A stretch of DNA of 64,000 bases from Sphingomonas astaxanthinifaciens DSM 22298 (GCF_000711715.1 NZ_JONN01000002.1:323254-387253); one strand, 5' to 3'; shown: positions 44,683 through 56,289, counted from the stretch's first letter. Translations and numbers: made by a program. Notes: generated from the sequence alone by a model not told the origin.

Positions 44683-47577
44683 ATGAGTCGACAATCGATG
44701 CGCTGGCACAACAGCTGTGCCGCTTTCGTCCTCGCCAGCGCGCTGGCCGCGCCGGCCTTCGCCCAGACCGCCGAACCGGGAAGCTCGGCGGTTCCGGAAG
44801 CGGCGGCACCGGGCGAGGAAATCGTCGTCACCGGATCGCGCATCCGCCGCGATCCGCTCGCGCAGGAAGCGCCGGTCGTGGTCCTCGACCAGGATTCGCT
44901 CGCCAAGACCGGTCTCGCCGCGGTCGCCGACGTCCTCCAGCGGCTGCCCAGCGCCAGCGGCGGGCTCAACACCAAGGTCAATGCCAGCGGCAATCTCGGC
45001 AACCCGCCCGACGGCGGCGGTGTCGGCGCCGGCTCGGCGACCATCGACCTCAGGTATCTCGGCGCCAACCGCACCCTCGTGCTGGTCGACGGCCTGCGCT
45101 TCGTCAACGGCACCAGCGCCAGCGGTATCCCGGGCTCGGTCGACCTCAATTCCATCCCGACCAACATGATCGAGCGGATCGAAGTGCTGCAGGCCGGCGC
45201 CTCGCCGCTCTACGGCTCGGACGCGATCGCGGGCGTGGTCAACGTCATCACCGTCCAGCGCCAGAAGGGGCTGCGCGCCTCGGCGCAATATGGCGAATAT
45301 CGCCAGGGCGACGGCGAGACCCAGGACTATCAGGCGAGCTACGGCTTCCAGTTCCCCGCGACCAGCATCGTGGTCGGCGGCTTCTACAGCAAGCAGAAGC
45401 CGGTCTTCTCGCGCGACCGCGACATTTCGCAATTCCCCAATCCGGGGCAGACCACCTGCGCCATTCCGGGCAGCGGGTGCTCGAGCGCGGCGGTCAACGG
45501 GCGCTTCCTGACCTTCAACGGAAGCCAGACTATCTCCAACCCGCCCGACAGCACGCCGACGCTTGGTGAGCTGCGCGCCTTCACCAACGCCGACCGCTTC
45601 AACTTCGCGCAATATCAGTACATCCTGACCCCGAACGAGCGTTACGGCGGCTGGTTCAGCACCAAGACCGAGCTCAACGACACGATCAACCTGCGCCTGC
45701 GCGGCAGCTACAACCGCCGCAATTCGAACAATCGCGCGGCGTTCGAGCCCCTGTTCATCGGTCCCGACGCGGGCAATGGCGCGGGCAGCCTGTTCGACAC
45801 GCTCTCGATCGACGTCACCAATCCGTTCAACCCGTTCGGCGTGACGCTGCAGTCGGGCCTCAATCCCGACGGGACCTCGAACGGCCTGACGCCCAACTAC
45901 AGCTTCGTCGCCCGTCGCCTGGTCGAGGCCGGTCAGCGCGACTTCACGCAGAAGGTGAACACCTATTCGGGCGCGGCGACGCTGGACGGCAAGTTCAACG
46001 TCGGCGGCCACGACTGGTATTGGGACGTGAACGCGCTGTTCGGGATCAACGAGGCGAACCAGCGCTTCACCGGCAACGTCCGCGCCGACCGCGTCGCCGT
46101 GGCGCTGGGCCCGGTCGCGGCCTGCAACGCGACGCCGGGCTGCGTGCCGCTGAACCTGTTCGGCGGGGCGGGCTCGATCACCCCGGCGATGCTCGACTAC
46201 ATCGCCTTCACCGAGCACGACAGCAGCAACCAGAAGCTGTGGGACTATACCGCCAACCTCAGCGGCGACATCACCGACCTGCCGGCGGGCCCGCTCGCCT
46301 TCGCGGTCGGTGTCGAGCATCGCTACCAGAGCGCGCGCTTCACGCCCGACCCGATCGTCTCGGCGGGCCTTGGCGCCGACATTCCGGCCCAGCCGGCGGC
46401 GGGCAAGTATAATGTCGACGAAATCTACGGCGAAGTGAGGGTCCCGATCCTCAAGGAACAGCCGATGGCCTATTCGCTCGAGGCCAACGCGGCGATCCGC
46501 CACTCGAACTATTCGACCAGCGGAAGCAAGACCACCTACACGGTCAGCGGGCTCTACAAGCCGGTTCACGACATCCTCATCCGGGGTGCCTATTCGACCG
46601 GCTTCCGCGCGCCGACGCTGGGCGAGCTCTATGGTGGACGGTCGCGCTACGACCTTCCGGTGGCCGATCCCTGCTCGAACCAGACCGGCAATCCGTGGCA
46701 GACCAGCCCGACCGCGCAGGCCAACTGCATCGCCGACGGGGTTCCCGCCGACGGCAGCTATGCCGAGGATCCGGGCCAGCTGCCGGTGATCACGCAGGGC
46801 AATCGCAACCTCAAGCCCGAGACGTCGAAGAGCATCAACCTCGGCGCGGTCTATGCCCATCGCTTCGGCGGGCACAGCATCAGCATCGAGGGCGACTGGC
46901 ACGACATCAAGGTCAAGAACGCGATCGCCGCGCTCGATCCCAGCCTGACGCTCAACAATTGCGCGCTATCCGCGGTCAACTGCGATCTCGTCGTGCGCAC
47001 CGCCAACGGCTTCGTCAACGAGATCGACGGCACGCTGCAGAACCTGGCGAGCATCAAGACCCGCTCGTTCGACCTCACCGCCAGCTACCGCTCACCCGAG
47101 AGCGGGTGGGGCCGGATCGGGCTCACCAGCAACGCCTCGTGGCTGCTGAAATACAAGGTGACCCAGAACAACGGCAGCCTCGGCAACCTCACGATCAACC
47201 GCCGCGGCACCGAGCGGGGCAGCCCCGACCAGGCCTACCCCAAGTTCAAGTGGAACGGCACGGCCGACTGGAGCCTCGGCGGGTTGGGCGCCTCGGTCAC
47301 CGGGCGCTACATCCACAGCGTGGTCGAGAGCAGCCTGACGCCCTTGTTCAACACCACCGCGACCTCGAACAAGCTCGGCAGCCGCTTCTACGTCGACGCA
47401 CAGGTCAATTGGACCCCGCCGATCATGGACAAGCGTCTGATGCTGACGGTGGGCGGGAACAACCTGACGGACAAGGATCCGCCGGCCTGCTTCACCTGCA
47501 GCATCAACAATTACGATCCGACCACCTACGACGTGCCCGGCCAGTTCTTCTACGGCCGCATCGCCTACAAGTGGTAA
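44683..47577 (+). CDS. TonB-dependent outer-membrane receptor (964 aa)
   Basis: 964 residues. The signal peptide ends at PAFA (about residue 27) and is followed by a short linker and the plug (about 45-200; EEIVVTGSRIRRDPLAQEAPVVVLDQDSLAKTG, and RIEVLQAGASPLYGSDAIAGVVNVIT). The barrel ends in an aromatic residue (FYGRIAYKW). A Cys-containing extracellular loop (RYDLPVADPCSNQTGNPWQTSPTAQANC) precedes the canonical LKPETSKSINLGAVY. It is a homologue of the receptor at 19877. Substrate unknown. Upstream, 123 bp of non-coding DNA probably holds the promoter. Confidence 0.93.
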   Translation: MSRQSMRWHNSCAAFVLASALAAPAFAQTAEPGSSAVPEAAAPGEEIVVTGSRIRRDPLAQEAPVVVLDQDSLAKTGLAAVADVLQRLPSASGGLNTKVNASGNLGNPPDGGGVGAGSATIDLRYLGANRTLVLVDGLRFVNGTSASGIPGSVDLNSIPTNMIERIEVLQAGASPLYGSDAIAGVVNVITVQRQKGLRASAQYGEYRQGDGETQDYQASYGFQFPATSIVVGGFYSKQKPVFSRDRDISQFPNPGQTTCAIPGSGCSSAAVNGRFLTFNGSQTISNPPDSTPTLGELRAFTNADRFNFAQYQYILTPNERYGGWFSTKTELNDTINLRLRGSYNRRNSNNRAAFEPLFIGPDAGNGAGSLFDTLSIDVTNPFNPFGVTLQSGLNPDGTSNGLTPNYSFVARRLVEAGQRDFTQKVNTYSGAATLDGKFNVGGHDWYWDVNALFGINEANQRFTGNVRADRVAVALGPVAACNATPGCVPLNLFGGAGSITPAMLDYIAFTEHDSSNQKLWDYTANLSGDITDLPAGPLAFAVGVEHRYQSARFTPDPIVSAGLGADIPAQPAAGKYNVDEIYGEVRVPILKEQPMAYSLEANAAIRHSNYSTSGSKTTYTVSGLYKPVHDILIRGAYSTGFRAPTLGELYGGRSRYDLPVADPCSNQTGNPWQTSPTAQANCIADGVPADGSYAEDPGQLPVITQGNRNLKPETSKSINLGAVYAHRFGGHSISIEGDWHDIKVKNAIAALDPSLTLNNCALSAVNCDLVVRTANGFVNEIDGTLQNLASIKTRSFDLTASYRSPESGWGRIGLTSNASWLLKYKVTQNNGSLGNLTINRRGTERGSPDQAYPKFKWNGTADWSLGGLGASVTGRYIHSVVESSLTPLFNTTATSNKLGSRFYVDAQVNWTPPIMDKRLMLTVGGNNLTDKDPPACFTCSINNYDPTTYDVPGQFFYGRIAYKW

Positions 47578-47602
47578 GCGGCCCGCAGGGCTGAACGGGG
47601 CA

Positions 47603-47637
47603 GGGGCGGCCGGCGGATGCGTCGGTCGCCCCTTCCT
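47603..47637 (+). terminator. Rho-independent terminator after the second TonB receptor
   Basis: A 13-pair stem (47603-47615 with 47620-47632, two G-U pairs) closes a GATG loop and is followed by TTCCTGTT; the T-run is imperfect. Confidence 0.6.
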
Positions 47638-47713
47638 GTTGCGGGCGGCTTGAACTTGTCCGGCAACCGCCCGATGTAGTCCGGGAACGCAACGACAGGA
47701 CAAGTCTTACCCC

Positions 47714-48373
47714 ATGGATCATGCAGATATCGTCAGCGGTCTGGTTCCGATCGTCATCGAGCAGTCGAACCGCGGCGAACGCAGTTTCGACATCTATTCG
47801 CGCCTGCTGCGCGAGCGGATCGTCTTCATCACCGGCCCGATCGAGGATCACATGTCCTCGCTGATCGTCGCCCAGCTGCTCTTCCTCGAGTCCGAGAACC
47901 CGAAGAAGGACATCTTCATGTACATCAACTCGCCGGGCGGCGTGGTCACCAGCGGCCTCGCGATCCACGACACCATGCAGTACATCCGGCCGCGCGTCGG
48001 CACTGTCTGCATCGGCCAGGCCGCCTCGATGGGCAGCTTCCTCCTCGCCGCGGGTGAGCCGGGGATGCGCGTCGCGCTGACCAACAGCCGGATCATGGTC
48101 CACCAGCCCTCGGGCGGCGCCCAGGGCATGGCCTCGGACATCGAGATCCAGGCGCGCGAGATCCTGCGCATGCGCACCCGCCTCAACTCGCTCTACGCGA
48201 AATATACGGGCAAGGACCTCGAGACGATCGAGAAGGCGATGGATCGCGACAGCTTCCTCGAGGCGGACGAGGCCAAGGCCTTCGGCCTGATCGACGCCGT
48301 CTTCGACAAGCGTCCCGACGCGGCCGACCTCGAGCGGCTGGGCATGGGCTCGGGCGACGGCCAGCCGTCGTAA
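47714..48373 (+). CDS. clpP: ATP-dependent Clp protease proteolytic subunit
   Basis: 219 residues; the serine protease that forms the chamber of ClpXP/ClpAP. The catalytic Ser105 is in [11 protein letters not shown] and His130 in IMVHQPSGG; the Asp lies in the [18 protein letters not shown] region. The sequence ends with a short acidic tail. clpX, often next to clpP, is not downstream here; palindromic repeats and a divergent acyl-CoA dehydrogenase follow. Alphaproteobacteria may have clpX elsewhere. Confidence 0.95.
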   Translation: MDHADIVSGLVPIVIEQSNRGERSFDIYSRLLRERIVFITGPIEDHMSSLIVAQLLFLESENPKKDIFMYINSPGGVVTSGLAIHDTMQYIRPRVGTVCIGQAASMGSFLLAAGEPGMRVALTNSRIMVHQPSGGAQGMASDIEIQAREILRMRTRLNSLYAKYTGKDLETIEKAMDRDSFLEADEAKAFGLIDAVFDKRPDAADLERLGMGSGDGQPS

Positions 48374-48381
48374 GCTGATGA

Positions 48382-48401
48382 GCCCCGGCGAAAGCCGGGG
48401 C
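48382..48401. repeat. Perfect hairpin (GAAA loop) behind clpP
   Basis: GCCCCGGC and GCCGGGGC form an 8-pair perfect stem around a GAAA tetraloop, 8 bases after the clpP stop. No T-run follows, so it may be a repeat fragment or a transcript-end stabiliser rather than a terminator. Confidence 0.5.
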
Positions 48402-48420
48402 CCACCAATCTGACCTTATT

Positions 48421-48494
48421 CGTCGTCCCCGCGCAGGCGGGGACCTCGGCCGCCTAGCGCGATGCCTGAGGTCTCCGCTTTCGCGGGGACGACG
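48421..48494. repeat. Palindromic intergenic repeat, class A (copy 2)
   Basis: Inverted arms 48421-48447 and 48468-48494, beginning CGTCGTCCCC and ending GGGGACGACG, nearly identical to the arms at 27523-27598. It lies between the convergent clpP and acyl-CoA dehydrogenase genes. Confidence 0.85.
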
Positions 48495-48506
48495 TGTTTG
48501 TGGGAC

Positions 48507-49724
<1,218 letters not shown>

Positions 49725-49744
49725 GGAACGCCCTTTATCGCCCC

Positions 49745-51838
49745 TCAACTTTTCGCGCCACCCCCGCCGAAGCTCTGCTTCAAGGTCAGCCCGAACGAGA
49801 CGTGGCGATTGCGGATCCGCCGCTCGCGGAAAGCGGGATTTTCCACCGAGCGATTGGGAAGGAAGAACAACCGCTCGCGCCCCCCCGCGGTGTCGAAGGC
49901 ATTGTCGATGTCGAGCGTGAGCGAAGTCCGCGCCGAGGGCCGCCATTCGACGAAAGCCGTGCCATAGGGCTTGTCGTTGAAATTGCGGTCGGTCTCGTCG
50001 GCGCGATAGAAATAGAAGCTGTCGCGGTCGTTGACGCTCACCCCATAGGACCAGGGCCCGACATCGCGGCGCAGCTCCATGCCGACCTCCCACTCAGGCC
50101 AATAATCGCTCCACCGCCGGACCCGGCCCGAAATGGGGTCGTGGACCCGGGTCTTCTGGACCTGGCCGTTCAGTTTCACCCGCACGCCCTTGAGGCCGAG
50201 CTTGTCGAGCGGGGTGTCGAGCTGCGCCGAGATGCCGCGGCGCGTGCCGGTGCCGAGGTTGCCGGGGACCGAGAAGCCATCGGGCGTCAGGATCTGGTCC
50301 TGCAGCGCCGACACCCGATCATAGGCCGCCTCGATCCTCAGCTGGCCGTCGCCGAGAACACTCTTCTCGAGCAGTGCCCGAAATTCCCAGGTCCGCTGCG
50401 GGCGAAGGTCGGCATTGCCGGCATTGACCCGGTCGGTGCTGAGTTCGGCGACGCTGATGAAATCGTAGAAATTCAGCTGCGCCACCGTCCGCCGTGCCGA
50501 CAGCCGCGCGTGCCAGCCGCCCTTGGGCTGCCAGTCGAGGTTGAGCGTGGGTTTCCAGAACCGCAGCGTCCGCGACGCCTCGGTGTCGCCGGTGACGGTG
50601 AGGTGCGAGAATTCATAGGCGATCCCGCCGTCGATCCGGACGGTCGGCGAGAGATTGTGCCCGGCGTTGAAGGTCAGCTGGCCGCGCTTCTCCTTGACCA
50701 CCGCATTGGCGATCGGAAGCGCGACGGGGACGCGGGTCCCGTCCTCCTCGATCACCGACAGGCGGGTCTGGTTGTCGAGCTTGTTGAGCGCGGCCTCGGC
50801 GCCCACCTCGACCGTGAAGCCGGCGAGGTCGGCGCGGCTCCAGTTCAGCTTGCCGATGGTCTCGTCGAGCTTCGCCTTCTGGCGCTGCTCGAACCCGCCG
50901 ATGACCGCGGGATCGTCGGAAAGCAGGCCGTCGCGGCCGAGGTAGGCGTCGAAATTGTCCTTCTTCCGCCGCGTGGCCAGCGCCACCAGCTTGATCGCGC
51001 CCCCGGCGAGCGGACGGGTGATGTCGCCGCCGATCTCGAACACCGGCAATTTGTAATGCTGGACCAGGCTGTCGTCGTGGAGCGGCTCGCCGACCGTGTC
51101 GACGCGGTTGCGCTGGGTCAGGTCGAAGCGGCTCGGCTGCCAGCGGATGTTGGCGCGAATCGCCTTGTCGGGCGCCCGCTCGAGCGCCCAATTGGCACTG
51201 ATGAAGGGATTCTTGTCGAAATAGCTGTTGATCTTGCGGCGGGTCTCGATCCGTTCGCCCGAGGGGAGGGCGTCGACATAGTCATGGCCTTCCTCGACCT
51301 GGCGCGAGCGCCCGGTGCCGCCCGACAGGCTGATGGTCGAGGCGCCCCGCTTCCACTGGACCGAGCCCTTGGCGTCGGTGTTGACGTATCCCGTGTAGAG
51401 GCGGTTGGCCGACAAAGTGACATTGCCCTCGGTCCCGCCGGTCGCCGACAGGACGAGGTTCAGGACCTGGCTCTTGCCGGCATAGTCCGAGCCGTAGAGG
51501 TCGCCCGGAGCGACCTCGACCCGGATGACGCTGCTCGCCGGGATTCGCGACAGGACGGTCGCCAGGCCCTCGGCCTTGCTGCTCGGCCGGGCGCCGTTGA
51601 TGACGACATTGCCCGCCGCCCCGGCAAAGCCGCGGACATCGCTATTGCCCTGGTCGAAGTTGAAGCCGGGGACGCGCTGGACGATGTCGAGCGCGGTCCG
51701 CGGAGCATATTGGGCGAAGAATTTCGCGTCATAGGGCGTGACCCGGTCCTGGACCGATCCACCCCCCGCGCTTGCCGCCGTCGACGTCATCATTGCCGCC
51801 GCAATCGCCGTCGCCCGCACCCAGTTCGTCACATTCAT
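49745..51838 (-). CDS. TonB-dependent receptor-like outer-membrane protein (697 aa)
   Basis: 697 residues from the ATG at 51838 (AAGGGGA upstream); the frame is open earlier but runs through tRNA-Ser. The signal peptide ends at STAASA. A plug-like domain follows (about 40-160; [67 protein letters not shown]), then a barrel with repeated aromatic strand ends. Unlike the other two receptors, the end is SFGGGGAKS rather than a terminal Phe or Trp. It is transcribed toward the acyl-CoA dehydrogenase gene. Substrate unknown. Confidence 0.85.
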   Translation of the reverse strand: MNVTNWVRATAIAAAMMTSTAASAGGGSVQDRVTPYDAKFFAQYAPRTALDIVQRVPGFNFDQGNSDVRGFAGAAGNVVINGARPSSKAEGLATVLSRIPASSVIRVEVAPGDLYGSDYAGKSQVLNLVLSATGGTEGNVTLSANRLYTGYVNTDAKGSVQWKRGASTISLSGGTGRSRQVEEGHDYVDALPSGERIETRRKINSYFDKNPFISANWALERAPDKAIRANIRWQPSRFDLTQRNRVDTVGEPLHDDSLVQHYKLPVFEIGGDITRPLAGGAIKLVALATRRKKDNFDAYLGRDGLLSDDPAVIGGFEQRQKAKLDETIGKLNWSRADLAGFTVEVGAEAALNKLDNQTRLSVIEEDGTRVPVALPIANAVVKEKRGQLTFNAGHNLSPTVRIDGGIAYEFSHLTVTGDTEASRTLRFWKPTLNLDWQPKGGWHARLSARRTVAQLNFYDFISVAELSTDRVNAGNADLRPQRTWEFRALLEKSVLGDGQLRIEAAYDRVSALQDQILTPDGFSVPGNLGTGTRRGISAQLDTPLDKLGLKGVRVKLNGQVQKTRVHDPISGRVRRWSDYWPEWEVGMELRRDVGPWSYGVSVNDRDSFYFYRADETDRNFNDKPYGTAFVEWRPSARTSLTLDIDNAFDTAGGRERLFFLPNRSVENPAFRERRIRNRHVSFGLTLKQSFGGGGAKS

Positions 51839-51954
51839 TCCCCTTGTCTGTGCGAGCAGACTAAGACGGCGCGACAAATGTGGCGCGGCTGGTTCGACCG
51901 GTCGACGAACGGTTCGGCGAGGCGACGAACGGCAGGGCGGACGGAGGCGGATGC

Positions 51955-52044
51955 TGGCGGATGGGGTGGGATTCGAACCCACGGTACGGTTCCCCGCACG
52001 GCGGTTTTCAAGACCGCTGCCTTAAACCACTCGGCCACCCATCC
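51955..52044 (-). tRNA. tRNA-Ser (anticodon UGA)
   Basis: On the minus strand the acceptor GGATGGG pairs with CCCATCC. CCA is encoded. The anticodon arm GCGGT-CTTGAAA-ACCGC gives anticodon TGA. The long variable arm is that of a class II tRNA (90 nt), and the T arm is GTGGGTTCGAATCCCAC. Confidence 0.96.
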
Positions 52045-52151
52045 GGACACGGGACGCCCCGTGTCGGCGTCCGTTCAGCTTTGCCCGCCTAGACCTGAGG
52101 CATGGCTTGACGCAAGGCGGCTGAACGGGCTCGTGCCTGGCGCGTTGGTGA

Positions 52152-53348
52152 GTGATGAGCGGGAGGAAGTTTCAGCACGTGGCGTTTCGGTGGAGTGCTT
52201 CCCTTCTGTGCCTGTCGGCGATCGCGCTGACCCCGGCGAGCGCGCGGCTCGAGCCCGATCCGCTTGCGCCCTTGCCCGACCGCCCCGCCGAGCCGCCCCG
52301 GACCGCGCCCGCGCCCGCGCCGGTCCAGGTTCGAACGCTTCCGCCCGAGCCGATCCGGATCATCACCCCCGCCGCCTCCACATACGGGGCGGTCAGCGGC
52401 TTTGCGGGCTACAAGCAGCGATTGGCGAGCCTCGCCCGGACCGCCGGCGTGCGCGAGGCGACGATCGCCGCGACCGTCCCTTACGTCACCCAGAATGCCC
52501 GCGTGGTCGCACTCGACCGCCAGCAACCGGGCGGTCCGCCGAATTCGAGCTACATCCCGCCCTTCGCGCCCTACAAGGCCGAGCACGTCACGCCCGACCT
52601 CATCAACCGCGGCGCCGCGCGCTTCCGCAACAACCGCGCGCAGCTCGCCTGGCTCGAGCAGCGCTTCGGGGTCGAGCCGCAGGTGGTGATGGCGATCTTC
52701 GGCCACGAGACCAGCTATGGCCGGGTGACGGGGAATTTCGACTTGCTCGATGTGCTTGCGACGCTGGCCTATGAAGGCCGCCGCCGGTCCTTCTTCGAGG
52801 AAGAGTTCGTGGCCGCCCTCCAGCTGATCGACCGCGGCACCCCGCGCAGCCGCCTCAAGGGCAGCTGGGCGGGCGCCACCGGCTATCCGCAGTTCATGCC
52901 GTCGAACGTGCTCCGCCTCGCCACCGACGGCGACGGCGACGGCCAGGCCAATATCTGGGGCAGCGAGATGGACGGGCTGGCCAGCATCGCCGCCTATCTG
53001 CGCGACGCCGGCTGGAAGCGCGGAGTCCATTGGGGGATCCCGGTCAATGTGCCTGCGAGCCTCAACCGCGCGGCGCTCCGCACCACGCTCAATCCGCCGC
53101 GCTGTCCCCAGGTCTTCCGCCGTCACAGCCGCTGGCTGACCATGCGCGAGTGGCGCGCGCTCGGCGTGCAGCCGCAGCGCACCGCGCTTGCCGACAGCGA
53201 GATGGCGACTCTGATCGAGCCCGACGGGCAGGGGGCGACCGCCTATCTTCTCTCGGTCAACTACCGCGCGATCCTCGATTACAATTGCTCGAACTTCTAC
53301 GCGCTCTCGGTGGGGTTGCTGGCCGATCGCATTGCCGCCGGAGGCTAG
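52152..53348 (+). CDS. Lytic murein transglycosylase (MltB-like)
   Basis: 398 residues (GTG at 52152, ATG one codon later). The signal peptide (LLCLSAIALTPASA) is followed by a Pro-rich linker. The MltB-type catalytic Glu is in FGHETSYGRVTG (about residue 186), with the downstream ATGYPQFMPSNVLRLATDGDGDG and SIAAYLRDAGWKRG conserved. The enzyme cleaves muramic acid-glucosamine bonds, making room for growth or complexes. No lipobox Cys, so it is probably soluble in the periplasm. It ends before a class C repeat. Confidence 0.91.
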   Translation: MMSGRKFQHVAFRWSASLLCLSAIALTPASARLEPDPLAPLPDRPAEPPRTAPAPAPVQVRTLPPEPIRIITPAASTYGAVSGFAGYKQRLASLARTAGVREATIAATVPYVTQNARVVALDRQQPGGPPNSSYIPPFAPYKAEHVTPDLINRGAARFRNNRAQLAWLEQRFGVEPQVVMAIFGHETSYGRVTGNFDLLDVLATLAYEGRRRSFFEEEFVAALQLIDRGTPRSRLKGSWAGATGYPQFMPSNVLRLATDGDGDGQANIWGSEMDGLASIAAYLRDAGWKRGVHWGIPVNVPASLNRAALRTTLNPPRCPQVFRRHSRWLTMREWRALGVQPQRTALADSEMATLIEPDGQGATAYLLSVNYRAILDYNCSNFYALSVGLLADRIAAGG

Positions 53349-53360
53349 GTTCGACCGTGC

Positions 53361-53447
53361 CGTCGCCCCGGACCTGATCCGGGGTCCGCCTTCACTTCGT
53401 CGCAACCGCCGAGAAAAGGCGGATCCCGGGTCGAGCCCGGGATGACG
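53361..53447. repeat. Palindromic intergenic repeat, class C (copy 2)
   Basis: Inverted arms 53361-53390 and 53418-53447 (CGTCGCCCCGGA...; ...CCCGGGATGACG), related to the repeat at 41197-41284. It lies between the transglycosylase and carboxypeptidase genes. Confidence 0.8.
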
Positions 53448-53476
53448 GGAGGGCAAGGCAGCGCTACCACCGGCCC

Positions 53477-54655
53477 ATGAATCGCCTTCGCACCCTCGTC
53501 GCCGCCACCGCGCTTGCCACCACCATCGCTGCGCCCGCCGCCGCGCCGCCGTTCGAGACGCCCGCGCGGGTCGCCTATCTGCTCGACCTGTCCTCGGGCG
53601 CCGAGCTCCTCAACAAGGGCGCCGACACCCCCATGCCGCCGGCGAGCATGGCCAAGATGATGACCACCGAGGTCGCCTTCGAGCTGATCGAGAGCGGCAA
53701 GCTCTCGCTGTCCAAGACCTGCACCGTCCAGCCGGCCACCTGGCAGAAATGGCATGGCCCGGCGGCCGGCTCGACCATGTTCCTCAGCCCCAACGAGCAG
53801 GTCAGCCTCGAGAACCTCCTCCACGGCATCGTCACGCTCTCGGGCAACGACGCGTCGGTCGTGGTCGCCGAGTGCATCGGCGGGACCGAGCAGGCCTTCG
53901 CCACCCAGATGAACGCGCTGGCGAAGAAGCTCGGCATGACCGGCAGCCGCTTCTGCAATTCGAACGGCTGGCCCGACGAGGGCTGCACCTTCGTCACCGC
54001 GCGCGACCTCGCCAAGCTCGCCCGCGCCTCGATTGAGCGCCACCCCAAGCTCTACAAGCAATTCTACGGCCAGCCCTCGTTCACCTGGGGCAAGACCCTC
54101 GGCTCGGGCCAGGACATCACGCAGGCCAATCGCAATCCCATCCTCGGCAAGATCCAGGGCGCCGACGGCCTCAAGACCGGCCATACCGAGGAGGCGGGCT
54201 ATGGCTTCACCGGCTCGGCCGAGCAGAACGGCCGCCGCCTGATCATGGTCGTCGCGGGGCTGCCGACCTACAACAGCCGGATCGAGGAATCGGTCAAGCT
54301 GATGAACTGGGGCTTCAACGCCTGGCAGTCGAAGCCGCTCTACGCCGCCAATGCCGCGGTCGGCTCGGCCGAAGTCCAGCTGGGCGATGCCGCCACCGTG
54401 CCGCTTGTCGCCGAGCGGCCGATCGCGGTCACTTATCCCGCCGGCGCGGTCGGCGGTGAGCCCAAGCTCAAGATCGCCTACCAGGGTCCGCTGAAGGCCC
54501 CGATCGCCAAGGGCCAGCAGGTCGCCGAACTGGTCGTCACCACCCCCGACGGCACCGCCCAGCGCATGCCGCTGGTCGCCGGCGAGGCGGTCGGCGAGGC
54601 CGGCTTCTTCGGGCGCCTGTGGCTCGGCCTCAAGCAACTCGTGGGGATGGCCTGA
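53477..54655 (+). CDS. Penicillin-binding D-alanyl-D-alanine carboxypeptidase (DacC/PBP5-like)
   Basis: 392 residues, with a signal peptide ending in the Ala-rich APAAAP. The catalytic motifs are S57-M-A-K60 (SxxK), S122-G-N124 (SxN) and K233-T-G235 (KTG). It removes the terminal D-Ala from pentapeptides in peptidoglycan. The C-terminal domain (about 290-370) and a helix ending GRLWLGLKQLVGMA, likely an amphipathic membrane anchor, are as in PBP5/6. It heads the tmk-holB-metG run; tmk starts 4 bases after its stop. Confidence 0.93.
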   Translation: MNRLRTLVAATALATTIAAPAAAPPFETPARVAYLLDLSSGAELLNKGADTPMPPASMAKMMTTEVAFELIESGKLSLSKTCTVQPATWQKWHGPAAGSTMFLSPNEQVSLENLLHGIVTLSGNDASVVVAECIGGTEQAFATQMNALAKKLGMTGSRFCNSNGWPDEGCTFVTARDLAKLARASIERHPKLYKQFYGQPSFTWGKTLGSGQDITQANRNPILGKIQGADGLKTGHTEEAGYGFTGSAEQNGRRLIMVVAGLPTYNSRIEESVKLMNWGFNAWQSKPLYAANAAVGSAEVQLGDAATVPLVAERPIAVTYPAGAVGGEPKLKIAYQGPLKAPIAKGQQVAELVVTTPDGTAQRMPLVAGEAVGEAGFFGRLWLGLKQLVGMA

Positions 54656-54659
54656 GCCC

Positions 54660-55280
54660 TTGGCCCGCGGCCGCTTCATCACGCTCGAAGGCGGGGAGGG
54701 GGTCGGCAAGTCCACCCAGCTCGCCGCCCTCGCCGAGGCGCTGCGCGCGCGCGGCCTGACCGTCGTCACCACCCGCGAGCCCGGCGGAAGCGAGGGCGCC
54801 GAGGCGATCCGCCGCCTGCTCCTCGAGGGCGGCGAGGAGCGCTGGAGCGCGCCAGCCGAGGCGCTGCTGTTCGCCGCCGCGCGCACCGATCATGTCGACA
54901 AGATCGTCCGTCCGGCGATCCTTGGCGGGCAGTGGGTCCTCTCCGACCGCTTCGTCGATTCGAGCCTCGCCTATCAGGGCGGCGCCGGCGGCCTCGGGAT
55001 CGAGGCGGTCCGCGCGGTCAATGCCTTCGGCATCGAGGGGTGGTTTCCCGACCGCACCCTGCTCCTGCTCCACCCTGAAGGCGCCGAACGCGCCCGCGCC
55101 CGCGACGGCGCGGCGAGCGACCGGATCGGCGGCCGACCGGCCTCCTACCACCAGGCGGTCGAGGAGAGCTTCCGCGCCATCGCCGCCGCCGAGCCCGAGC
55201 GGGTGCGCCTGATCGACGCCTCGGGGACCCCGGAGGAGGTCACCGCGCGCCTGCTCGCCGCGCTGGGCGACCTGCTGTGA
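54660..55280 (+). CDS. tmk: Thymidylate kinase
   Basis: 206 residues; start is TTG at 54660, directly before the P-loop segment ARGRFITLEGGEGVGKSTQ, with no in-frame ATG nearby. It phosphorylates dTMP to dTDP. Other family motifs are TREPGGSEGAEAIRRLLL, DRFVDSSLAYQG (the DR(Y/F) motif) and the C-terminal LID area. The stop overlaps the holB start by 4 bp. The tmk-holB pair is conserved in alphaproteobacteria. Confidence 0.95.
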   Translation: MARGRFITLEGGEGVGKSTQLAALAEALRARGLTVVTTREPGGSEGAEAIRRLLLEGGEERWSAPAEALLFAAARTDHVDKIVRPAILGGQWVLSDRFVDSSLAYQGGAGGLGIEAVRAVNAFGIEGWFPDRTLLLLHPEGAERARARDGAASDRIGGRPASYHQAVEESFRAIAAAEPERVRLIDASGTPEEVTARLLAALGDLL

Positions 55281-56254
55281 CGCTGCTTGGCCAGGATCGC
55301 GCGGTCGCCGCCTTTCGCGCGGCCTGGGACAGCCGCCAGCTCCACCACGCCTGGCTGCTCGCCGGGCCCAAGGGGGTGGGGAAGGGGACCTTCGCCCGCG
55401 CCGCCGCGCTGCGCGTGCTCGCCGAGGCCGCCGGCCCGCCGGTCGACCTCCCGGGCCTCGACGTGCCGCACGATCACCGCATCGCCCGGCTGGTCGAGGC
55501 CGGCAGCCACCCCGACTTCCGCCTGATCAAGCGCGAGGTCCATGAGACCGGCACCAACAAGGGCGAGCTTCGCCGCGGCATCGTCATCGACCAGGTCCGC
55601 AAGCTGCAGGAGCTGTTCCGTGCCGCGCCGGCCCTGAGCCCGTGGCGCGTCGCGATCATCGACTGCATGGACGAGCTCGAGCCGCAGGCGCAGCAGTCGC
55701 TCCTGAAGCTCCTCGAGGAGCCGCCGGCCAATTGCCTGCTGCTGCTGGTCAGCCACGTTCCTGGGCGGTTGCTCCCGACCATCCGCTCGCGCTGCCGGCG
55801 GCTCGATTTCGGCGCGCTCGACGATGCGACGCTGGACACCATCCTAGCCGAGCGCCAGCCGAGCCTCACCCCCGAGGCGCGCGCCCGGCTGATCGCGCTC
55901 GCCGCCGGCTCGGCCGACCGCGCGCTCGCCTTTGCCGAGCTCGACCTCGTGCCGCTCGCCGAGGAAGCGCTTGCGATCCTGCGCCGCGGCGACCCCGACA
56001 ATAGCCGTCGTTCGCGCCTCGCCTCGGCCCTGGCCCTGAAGGCCGCCCGGCCGCGCTACGCCGCCTTCCTCGACATCGTGCCCCCGCTGCTCGCCGCCGA
56101 GGCGCGCGCCGCCGAGGGCCTCCGCCGCCAGCGGGCGCTCGCCGCCTACGACCAGGCCCGCGAGACCGCCTCGATCGCGCCCCGCCTGTCGCTCGACCCG
56201 GCGGCCACCGTCTTTGCCTTGGGGACCATCATGGCGAGCGTCGGGGAGGGGTGA
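55277..56254 (+). CDS. holB: DNA polymerase III subunit delta prime
   Basis: 325 residues with a GTG start overlapping tmk. It is the stator subunit of the clamp loader: HHAWLLAGPKGVGKGTFARAAALRVL at the N terminus, the Walker-like AGPKGVGKGT, VAIIDCMDELEPQAQQSLLKLLEEPPANCLLLLVSHVPGRLLPTIRSRCRRL (sensor/SRC motif), and a helical collar domain. The Zn-binding Cys of DnaX are absent, which fits delta prime. It is followed by metG after 35 bp. Confidence 0.94.
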   Translation: MTLLGQDRAVAAFRAAWDSRQLHHAWLLAGPKGVGKGTFARAAALRVLAEAAGPPVDLPGLDVPHDHRIARLVEAGSHPDFRLIKREVHETGTNKGELRRGIVIDQVRKLQELFRAAPALSPWRVAIIDCMDELEPQAQQSLLKLLEEPPANCLLLLVSHVPGRLLPTIRSRCRRLDFGALDDATLDTILAERQPSLTPEARARLIALAAGSADRALAFAELDLVPLAEEALAILRRGDPDNSRRSRLASALALKAARPRYAAFLDIVPPLLAAEARAAEGLRRQRALAAYDQARETASIAPRLSLDPAATVFALGTIMASVGEG

Positions 56255-56289
56255 CGAAGGGCGCGCTTTGCCTCTAAGGCGAAGCCGAC

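Noticed and set aside
44680..46902. 740-codon minus-strand frame opposite the TonB receptor
   Set aside because: Shadow of a long GC-rich coding region; sequence has no domain.
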